Source: JBFIHZ01 sp041601535 (lineage in GTDB: Bacteria; Pseudomonadota; Gammaproteobacteria; Xanthomonadales; SZUA-36). Taken from it: 9,179 nt of DNA. The stretch lies in assembly GCA_041601535.1 (NCBI GenBank), contig JBFIHZ010000145.1, forward strand, positions 1 through 9,179, written 5' to 3'. Both the position numbers and the translations under genes were made by a program. Below, piece after piece: positions 1 to 6,339 of the stretch (positions within the stretch are counted from its first letter, which is position 1; the number at the start of each line of letters is the position of its first letter). The notes under the pieces are model-generated. The model saw only the letters and a list, made by a program, of their open reading frames with translations, was not told the origin of the DNA and searched no databases.

Positions 1-1516
1 CCTGGCGCAAACGCAACGGCGCATCGTCAATACGGCTCATCAGGTTGTAGGCCTCGGGATGCTCCAGCGCCAGCAGATACACCAGCGGCTTGATCACCGA
101 ACCAATCTGGCGGCGCGCGTTGAGTGCACGGTTGAAACCCTGGCTGCCCGGATTACGGTCCCCGACCAGCGCACGGATCTCACCACTGCTGATATCCGCC
201 AGTACCAGGGCTCCCTGCAAGGCCGCCGGCAGGCCGGTTTCGTGCAATTGTTGCAGGCCCACCGTCACCGCCCGTTGCGCTTTTTCCTGCTCAACCGGGG
301 ACAGCGTGGTGAAAATGCGCAAACCTTCCGACTTCAAATCTTCTTCGCGATACACCTGGGCCAGCTGGGCCTTCACCAGTTCGATAAACGCACTGTAGCG
401 GGAGCCGTCGGCCTGCGGGTTCTCCGTCACGTCCAGCCCTTGCCGCTTGGCCTGTTCGGCTTCAGCGGCGCTCAGCAAGCCGGTTTCCGCAAAGATATCC
501 AGCACCCGGTCGCGTCGTTCGCGGGCGCGTTGCGGCTGCCGCCTCGGGTTGTACAGCGAAGCGCCCCGCACCATACCCACCAGCAAAGCGACCTGGTGGG
601 GCTCCAGCCGTTCCAGCGGCTGGCCAAAATAGAACGTGCTGGCGCGGCCAAAGCCGTGCACCGCCAGGGCACCTTGCTGACCCAGGTAAATCTCGTTCAG
701 GTAGGCTTCAAGAATTTCCGCCTTGCCGTAATGCCATTCCAGCAACACCGCCATGATCGCTTCATTGAATTTGCGTACCAGGGTGCGTTCATCGGACAGA
801 AAATAGTTCTTTACCAACTGCTGCGTCAGCGTGCTGCCGCCCTGTACCGCGCGGCCCGCCTTGACATTGGCCACCAGCGCACGCATCACGCCGCGCACAT
901 CAATGCCCGGATGCTGTTTGAAATTACGGTCTTCAACCGCCTGCAGGCCCATCACCAGCAAGGGCGGCACATGCTCGATTTCCACCAGTGTGCGGTCTTC
1001 TTTCAACAACGGGTAGATCGAGGCGATTTCCGCCGGCTCCAGTCGTGCCAGGTCGATGCTGCGGCCCGATGGCAGTTCGGCCAGGCCGGTTACCTGATCG
1101 CCGCGCAGGGAAACCCGCAGGCGTTGCGCCGGGTGCTCGCCTTCGGCAAAGCGGAATGCGCGGCGGTACACATCCACCGTGCCTCCGGAGACGTGGTACA
1201 GGCCGGGCTTGGCCGCGCCGGACACCGCCCGGTAGCCGGCCGCTTTCAATTCCTGTTCCAGGTCGTGCACGGAAACCCGTGCGCCCGGATAAAGGTCCAG
1301 CGCGCGCGCGTACACCCGGCTGGGCAGATCCCATTTGCGGCCTTCGAACTCAGTGGTGACCTGGTAATTCAGGAAGATGACCCAGGGAACCAGCAAACCC
1401 AGCATCACGCCACAAAACAGCAGCAACAGACGCCAGATTCCGCCAAACCAGCGGCGCCGGGAGGATTTCTTCGTCTTCTGGCGCCGTGCGACGGTTTTCT
1501 TCTTTGCTTTAGCCAT
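1..1516 (-). CDS. mrcB: Penicillin-binding protein 1b, bifunctional glycosyltransferase/transpeptidase (N-terminal 505 codons, partial at left edge)
   Basis: This class A PBP polymerises lipid II into glycan strands and cross-links the peptides on the periplasmic face of the inner membrane. The start ATG at 1516 is followed by a Lys/Arg-rich cytoplasmic tail (residues 1-22) and one membrane segment (about 24-49), i.e. a type II membrane protein. A UB2H-like region follows (about 65-150, beginning near SRVYARALDLYPG), the part that binds LpoB in E. coli and separates PBP1b from PBP1a. The GT51 domain spans about 170-340, with EDRNF (catalytic Glu195), QGGSTLTQQLVKNYFL (225-240) and EAYLNEIYLG (second Glu, 275). 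The transpeptidase domain starts near 435, and its SxxK motif lies in RQIGSVIKP (Ser473, Lys476). The window ends about 30 residues later, so the KTG box and C-terminus lie outside. The ribosome-binding site is weak: GAAGG lies 14 nt before the ATG. The gene is divergent from the giant glycosyltransferase. The identification is firm; start choice rests on the basic tail directly before the membrane helix. Confidence 0.96.
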   Translation of the reverse strand, partial: MAKAKKKTVARRQKTKKSSRRRWFGGIWRLLLLFCGVMLGLLVPWVIFLNYQVTTEFEGRKWDLPSRVYARALDLYPGARVSVHDLEQELKAAGYRAVSGAAKPGLYHVSGGTVDVYRRAFRFAEGEHPAQRLRVSLRGDQVTGLAELPSGRSIDLARLEPAEIASIYPLLKEDRTLVEIEHVPPLLVMGLQAVEDRNFKQHPGIDVRGVMRALVANVKAGRAVQGGSTLTQQLVKNYFLSDERTLVRKFNEAIMAVLLEWHYGKAEILEAYLNEIYLGQQGALAVHGFGRASTFYFGQPLERLEPHQVALLVGMVRGASLYNPRRQPQRARERRDRVLDIFAETGLLSAAEAEQAKRQGLDVTENPQADGSRYSAFIELVKAQLAQVYREEDLKSEGLRIFTTLSPVEQEKAQRAVTVGLQQLHETGLPAALQGALVLADISSGEIRALVGDRNPGSQGFNRALNARRQIGSVIKPLVYLLALEHPEAYNLMSRIDDAPLRLRQ

Positions 1517-1536
1517 TAATCAGGATTGTACCTTCG

Positions 1537-1554
1537 CCGGGTGACATCACCCGG
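1537..1554. promoter_or_regulatory. Perfect 18-bp palindrome in the mrcB/glycosyltransferase divergent region, possible operator
   Basis: The sequence CCGGGTGA-CA-TCACCCGG is an exact inverted repeat with 8-bp arms and a 2-bp centre, 20 bp upstream of the mrcB ATG. On the mrcB strand a TACAAT hexamer (5/6 match to a -10 box) occupies 1530-1525, immediately downstream of the palindrome, although no good -35 box lies 16-18 bp before it. A second weak pair on that strand is TTCACC/CATTAT with a 16-bp spacer, further upstream. The palindrome would overlap or abut either promoter, which fits an operator for a dimeric regulator. It is not followed by a T-tract on either strand, so it is unlikely to be an intrinsic terminator. 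The regulator is unknown, and the functional call is inference from symmetry and position only. Confidence 0.35.
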
Positions 1555-1653
1555 ACCTTTGACCATAATGACGGGATTTAGTCCCTGGTGAACGTGGTTC
1601 GGCAGGGCTCATTCTAGCTAGCCAGGCTTGGGATTTGCCACCATTCCTTCCCG

Positions 1654-4600
1654 ATGACATCAATCGCCCCAGAAAAAACCGCAAAAACGCATAATTCAGG
1701 CGCTGCCGGGCCAGAATGCCTGCTGTGGTTTTACTCAAACGGCCAGGCCGCGCCCTCCGGCAGCGCCCGGTCACTGCTGGCCGAACTGACATGGAGCCAA
1801 TGGTCGCCGGCGCCAGCCGCAGCCGGCACGCCCTCTGCGGCAGCCGCCCTGGGCCGCAGTCTGCAAGAGTTTCTGCATGAACACCCGGGACGGTCCATTT
1901 TGCTGCTGGATGCACGCATCCGCTTGACCGCAGCGCAGGCCCAACAGCTGGTACGCCTGGGCTTGCAGCTCGAAACCCGCGACCTCAACCAGGCCGACGA
2001 CAGCCAAGCCGGCCAGCCGGCCCGGCCGCTGGCCCTGTCCCTGTTCAGCAATACAGAGGACTGGCTGAACCCGTTTTCCGGCCTGCCAACAGATGCCCTG
2101 GTCCACGCAGAGTCGGCCAGCCAGGAAAAGGCACCCGCGGAACGCGATGCAGACCGCTGCATGCAAGATGCCAGCCAGATGATCAGCTGGCTTGGCAGCG
2201 GGGTACTGCATCAACTGGATCGCTGGCCGGCCCACCTGCTGTGGCTGAACGCGGCAGCCATTGAGGCGCTGGCTCAACCAGCCCTGACCGCGGCAACGGC
2301 ACTGGAACGCTTGCGCGACATGGGCGGGGCTTGCTACCTGGCCGATACGCTGTTCGCAGGTGACCCCGCATTGCCGCTGGCACCCCCGTTACAGCTGGAG
2401 CCACACGAGGAATACCGTCCACCGGCCTGGGGCGATCTGGTGGCCCGCCTGGCCCACTGGCTGCAGCCGCAGCCACTGCGGGCCTTGCAGGCACTGGCCG
2501 GTGAACCCGCTCCGCTTAACCTGCACATCACCCACAGCTGGGGTGGCGGCGTGGCCCGCTGGGTGGAATCCTATATTCAGGCGGCCAGCGCGGCCGCGCA
2601 GGATCATCAATCAGACTCTTGCCAGCCGGAATGGCAGTTGCAACTGTGTTCCGAAGGCCCGCGTTCCGGTGCAGGCGCCGGCCAGCGACTGAGCCTGTAC
2701 CTGGGCAATCAGCTCAAGGTGCCGCTGGCCAGTTGGTGGCTGCAACCGGCAATTCGTTCAACTACCGATGACAACCCGCAATACCGGGACATCCTCAACG
2801 ATATCGTCGAGCGCTACGGCGTCAGCCGCGTAATGGTTTCATCACTGGTGGGCCACAGCCTGGACGCGCTGGCCACCGGTTTGCCCACGGTGCAGGTGCT
2901 GCACGATTTTTTCCCTGCCTGGCCACTGCTGGGTGTACACCCCCAAGCCTATCTTGCCGCGCCAGCAGACCAGCGGCTGTCACAGGCCCTGCAGGATCAC
3001 CCCCTGCTGCCGGATTTCACCGACCACAGCGCGGCCGCATGGAACCGACTGGCGCGCGTCTGGCCCGAGCGGCTGGCGGCCCACTCGGTGCGCCTGGCCG
3101 CACCCAGCCAATCGGTCATCAAGCTGTTGGCCCAGCTGGACCCGCGCTTCGCGGAGCTGGACATTGAAATCATTCATCACGGCTTGCCACCACTGGTGCA
3201 AGCGCCCGGCATTCTGCCCAGGCCGCGGCCCGATGGCCGCCTGCGGCTGGTGGTGCCTGGCCGCATGCAGCCAGGCAAGGGTGCATCCCTGTTGCTGGCA
3301 GCCTTGCCGCAGCTGCGGCAATACGCACAGGTGTATTTGCTGGGCGCCGGTAAACACGGCGAGGTATTTTTTGGCCAGGCTGGCGTCAACGTGGTGCTGC
3401 AGTACCAGCGCGATGAACTGCCTGAACTGATGCGCACCATTGCGCCGGACGTGGCCGCTCTGCTGTCGGTGGTGCCGGAAACCTTCAGTTATACGCTGTC
3501 GGAAATGCAACAGCTCGGTATTCCGGTGATCGCCACCCGGGTGGGCAGCCTGGCTGAACGCATTCAACACGGCACAACCGGCTGGCTGATCGACACCACG
3601 CCACAAGCGCTGGTGGAGCAGGTGCGCCAGCTGGCCGGGCAGCCTGAACTGCTGGCCGACATGCGCAGCCGGTCGCAGCAGGCAGATCATTTCAGCGACA
3701 CTGCGATGGTCGGCCGCTACCAGCAGCTGTGTCCAGTGCAATCACGGCAACCGGCGCTGGCGCGCATGCCCCGCCCACAGGCGGCGCAGCTGGCTGCGCT
3801 GGCGATGCAAAAATCACGGCTGGAAGCCAGCCTGCAACACAGCCAGGCGCAAATCCAGGAACTCGAAGCGGAAGTCGAGCAACGCACCGAGTGGGCGCTG
3901 GAACGCGACCGGGCCCTGCAACATGAACAGCAACGGCGCGAACGCTGGGTAGCCAGATTGCAGGCGGATATCGAATCCCTGCATGGCATCATCGACCAGC
4001 AAAAACAGGATCTGCAGCTGCTGGACAGCGTGCTGGCCAGTTCATCCTGGCGGCTGACCCGCCCGCTGCGTGCCGGCCGCCGCCTGCTGCAGAACCTGCA
4101 CCAGGCACGCGCCTGGAACCCGGCTCGCTGGCCCTTGCTGATTTCGCAGGCCATACGCACCATCAGTACCCAGGGGCTTGGCGGCGCCCTGCAGCGCGCC
4201 CAGCAAACCGCGCAACGCAGCGAACCACCGCCGCGCGCGCTGGCGGGTAACCTGGCCGGAGAACTGGGACCGATCGGCAACCCGGAACCACCCGCCGCCC
4301 TGCCCTGTCCCGACCAGCCGCTGGTTTCCATCGTAATCCCGGTATTCAACAAGTGGCCTTACACGGCCGCGTGTTTGCGTTCGCTGATGGCGGCGGAAAC
4401 CAGGGCCAGCTTTGAGGTGATCGTGGTCGATGATCATTCCACCGATGAAACCGGGCAACGGCTGCAGCAGATTGAAGGGGTAAACCACCTGCGCAACCCC
4501 AGCAACCTGGGATTCGTACTGGGCTGTAATCGCGGCATGGAAGCGGCCAGAGGCGAATACACCGTGCTGCTGAACAACGACACCCAGGTGCTGGATGGAT

Positions 4601-6228
4601 GGCTGGATGCGCTGCTGGACACGTTTGAACGTTTTCCGGATACCGGCCTGGCCGGCGCGCGCCTGGTGTACCCGGATGGCCGCATGCAGGAAAGCGGTGG
4701 AATTATTTTCAATGACGGCAGCGGCTGGAACTACGGGCGCGGCGAACCGGCAGACCGCCCCGAGTACGCCTATGTGCGCGAAGTGGATTATTGTTCCGGC
4801 GCCTGCATCATGTTGCCCACTGCCCTGGTGCAGCAACTCGGCGGCCTGGATGAGCGCTATGCGCCAGCCTATTACGAAGACACCGATCTGGCATTCCGGG
4901 TGCGTGAAGCAGGCCTTAAAGTGCGGGTACAGGGCGCCGCCACAATCATTCACCACGAGGGCATCAGCTCCGGCACCGACATCAACACCGGCGTGAAGCG
5001 CTACCAGCAGGTTAACCGCAAGAAATTCCTGCAACGCTGGAGCCAGCAACTGGGTACGCATCCAGCACCACTGGCCGGAACACATGATCAGGCGGGCTTG
5101 CGCGCGGCGCGCGACCACCGCCTGCGCGGCCGCGTGTTGATGATCGATGCCTACACCCCGGAGCCAGACCAGGATTCCGGCAGCCTGCGGCTGCGCTACC
5201 TGTTCGACTGTTTTGCCCAGCTGGGCTATGGCGTGACCTTTTTTGCCGACAACCGCGGCTTTGCCGGCCGCTATTCCAGCGAGCTGCAAAAATCGGGCGT
5301 GGAGGTGCTGTACAACCCATGGATCGAATCCTTGCAGGATTTTTTCCGTCAGCGCGGCGGCGAATTCGACCTGGTCTTCATCAGCCGGCATTACGTCGCT
5401 GCCAACTACCTGTCGCTGATCCGCAAATACTGCCCGCGCGCGCGCTTTATTTTTGACACCGTCGACCTGCATTACCTGCGCGAGCAACGCCTGGCGGAGC
5501 TGGAAGACAGCCTGCCGTTGAAACGCGTGGCCGCGCAGACCCGCCGATCGGAACTGGCGGTAATCCGTGAGGCCGACGCCACCCTGGTGGTCAGCCCGGT
5601 GGAACAGAAGGTGCTGGCGGACGATGCCCCCGATGCCCGTGTGCACGTGCTGTCCAACATTCACCAGGTGGCTGACCAGGTGGTGGGCTATGCGCCGCGC
5701 CAGGACATCTTTTTCGTCGGCGGTTACCAACACCCGCCCAATATCGATGCGGCGCAATGGTTCGTCTCGTCCATCTGGCCGCTGATCCGGCAGCAGTTAC
5801 CGGATATGCAGTTTCACCTGATTGGCAGCAAAGCCCCGGACTCGATCCGTGCCTTGCACGGTAACGGCGTGGTATTCCACGGATTCGTGCCCGACCTGCA
5901 GCCCTGGCTGGATGGCTGCCGGCTGGCTGTAGCGCCCTTGCGTTACGGCGCAGGGGTCAAAGGCAAAGTAAACCTCAGCATGGCGCATGGACAGCCGGTG
6001 GTCGCCACACCGATAGCGGTAGAGGGACTGCAGGCCGAGCATGGCCAGGACGTTCTGGTGGCGGAAGATGCCGCCGGCTTTGCCGCCGAGGTGGTCCGCC
6101 TGTACCGCGACCAGGCCCTGTGGGAGCGGCTGGCCAGCGGCGGCATGGCCAATGTGCAACGCCATTTTTCGGTGGCGACAGCGCGCGACAACCTGGCGGA
6201 GCTGTTACGGCAGCTATCGGCTGACTGA
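1654..6228 (+). CDS. Giant multidomain glycosyltransferase (degenerate GT2-like, GT4, coiled coil, GT2, GT-B)
   Basis: This 1524-residue protein has no signal peptide or clear membrane helix and is probably cytoplasmic or peripheral at the inner membrane. Residues 1-260 resemble a worn-down GT2 (GT-A) domain. Residues 285-690 form a GT4-type GT-B domain: HSWGGG at 294-299, GRMQPGKG at 536-543 and an exact E-x7-E motif (Glu609, Glu617). Residues about 712-790 are a heptad-like coiled coil ending in SSSWRLTRPLR (796-806), followed by an Arg-rich segment. Residues 890-1110 are an intact GT2 domain: LVSIVIPVF at 890-898, Asp926-Asp927, NND at 974-976, YYEDTD at 1073-1078 and HHEG at 1100-1103. 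Residues 1160-1520 are a second GT-B domain, with FFVGGYQHPPN at 1353-1363 and GAGVKGK at 1432-1438. This architecture is known from O-antigen, S-layer-glycan and exopolysaccharide synthesis, where each domain adds a different sugar; donor and acceptor cannot be read here. The start follows an in-frame TAG at 1615 and no other upstream ATG exists, but there is no clear Shine-Dalgarno. It stands alone between mrcB and relA. I do not recognise a specific gene name. Confidence 0.93.
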   Translation: MTSIAPEKTAKTHNSGAAGPECLLWFYSNGQAAPSGSARSLLAELTWSQWSPAPAAAGTPSAAAALGRSLQEFLHEHPGRSILLLDARIRLTAAQAQQLVRLGLQLETRDLNQADDSQAGQPARPLALSLFSNTEDWLNPFSGLPTDALVHAESASQEKAPAERDADRCMQDASQMISWLGSGVLHQLDRWPAHLLWLNAAAIEALAQPALTAATALERLRDMGGACYLADTLFAGDPALPLAPPLQLEPHEEYRPPAWGDLVARLAHWLQPQPLRALQALAGEPAPLNLHITHSWGGGVARWVESYIQAASAAAQDHQSDSCQPEWQLQLCSEGPRSGAGAGQRLSLYLGNQLKVPLASWWLQPAIRSTTDDNPQYRDILNDIVERYGVSRVMVSSLVGHSLDALATGLPTVQVLHDFFPAWPLLGVHPQAYLAAPADQRLSQALQDHPLLPDFTDHSAAAWNRLARVWPERLAAHSVRLAAPSQSVIKLLAQLDPRFAELDIEIIHHGLPPLVQAPGILPRPRPDGRLRLVVPGRMQPGKGASLLLAALPQLRQYAQVYLLGAGKHGEVFFGQAGVNVVLQYQRDELPELMRTIAPDVAALLSVVPETFSYTLSEMQQLGIPVIATRVGSLAERIQHGTTGWLIDTTPQALVEQVRQLAGQPELLADMRSRSQQADHFSDTAMVGRYQQLCPVQSRQPALARMPRPQAAQLAALAMQKSRLEASLQHSQAQIQELEAEVEQRTEWALERDRALQHEQQRRERWVARLQADIESLHGIIDQQKQDLQLLDSVLASSSWRLTRPLRAGRRLLQNLHQARAWNPARWPLLISQAIRTISTQGLGGALQRAQQTAQRSEPPPRALAGNLAGELGPIGNPEPPAALPCPDQPLVSIVIPVFNKWPYTAACLRSLMAAETRASFEVIVVDDHSTDETGQRLQQIEGVNHLRNPSNLGFVLGCNRGMEAARGEYTVLLNNDTQVLDGWLDALLDTFERFPDTGLAGARLVYPDGRMQESGGIIFNDGSGWNYGRGEPADRPEYAYVREVDYCSGACIMLPTALVQQLGGLDERYAPAYYEDTDLAFRVREAGLKVRVQGAATIIHHEGISSGTDINTGVKRYQQVNRKKFLQRWSQQLGTHPAPLAGTHDQAGLRAARDHRLRGRVLMIDAYTPEPDQDSGSLRLRYLFDCFAQLGYGVTFFADNRGFAGRYSSELQKSGVEVLYNPWIESLQDFFRQRGGEFDLVFISRHYVAANYLSLIRKYCPRARFIFDTVDLHYLREQRLAELEDSLPLKRVAAQTRRSELAVIREADATLVVSPVEQKVLADDAPDARVHVLSNIHQVADQVVGYAPRQDIFFVGGYQHPPNIDAAQWFVSSIWPLIRQQLPDMQFHLIGSKAPDSIRALHGNGVVFHGFVPDLQPWLDGCRLAVAPLRYGAGVKGKVNLSMAHGQPVVATPIAVEGLQAEHGQDVLVAEDAAGFAAEVVRLYRDQALWERLASGGMANVQRHFSVATARDNLAELLRQLSAD

Positions 6229-6287
6229 GTCACCCGCACCGTTCAATTCAGGGTTACTCGGGATCCAAAATCTATCCAGGCAGCATC

Positions 6288-6322
6288 CGTTGCAGCAGGG
6301 CTGCTGCAACGCGGCCCCTTTT
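6288..6322 (+). terminator. Stem-loop between convergent genes, likely terminator of the glycosyltransferase gene
   Basis: Two perfect 10-bp arms, CGTTGCAGCA (6288-6297) and TGCTGCAACG (6302-6311), enclose a GGGC loop. The hairpin starts 60 nt after the glycosyltransferase stop. On the plus strand it is followed by CGGCCCC and a short TTTT (6319-6322), so the T-run sits about 7 nt from the stem and is not ideal. On the minus strand, downstream of the relA stop, the same stem lacks a T-tract. It most likely terminates or protects the plus-strand mRNA 3' end and may also limit read-through between the two converging transcripts. The stem is seen directly; the terminator role is inferred. Confidence 0.55.
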
Positions 6323-6339
6323 GATGCCTGGCCTGCGGT

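Noticed and set aside
59..1519. 486-codon open frame on the plus strand opposite mrcB
   Set aside because: It is antisense to a gene with unmistakable PBP1b motifs. Its product is rich in Gln, Arg and His with no domain pattern, as expected from the complement of a G+C-rich gene.
1559..1580. TTGACC as a -35 box for the glycosyltransferase gene
   Set aside because: No acceptable -10 hexamer occurs 16-18 bp downstream; the AT-rich GATTTA is only 10 bp away.
1547..1915. 122-codon minus-strand frame spanning the divergent region
   Set aside because: It overlaps the glycosyltransferase start antisense and has no recognisable motif or ribosome-binding site. It cannot be separated from chance.
4042..5757. 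571-codon open frame on the minus strand inside the glycosyltransferase gene
   Set aside because: It lies opposite the conserved GT2 and C-terminal GT-B domains, shows no family motif, and is explained by codon bias of the sense strand.
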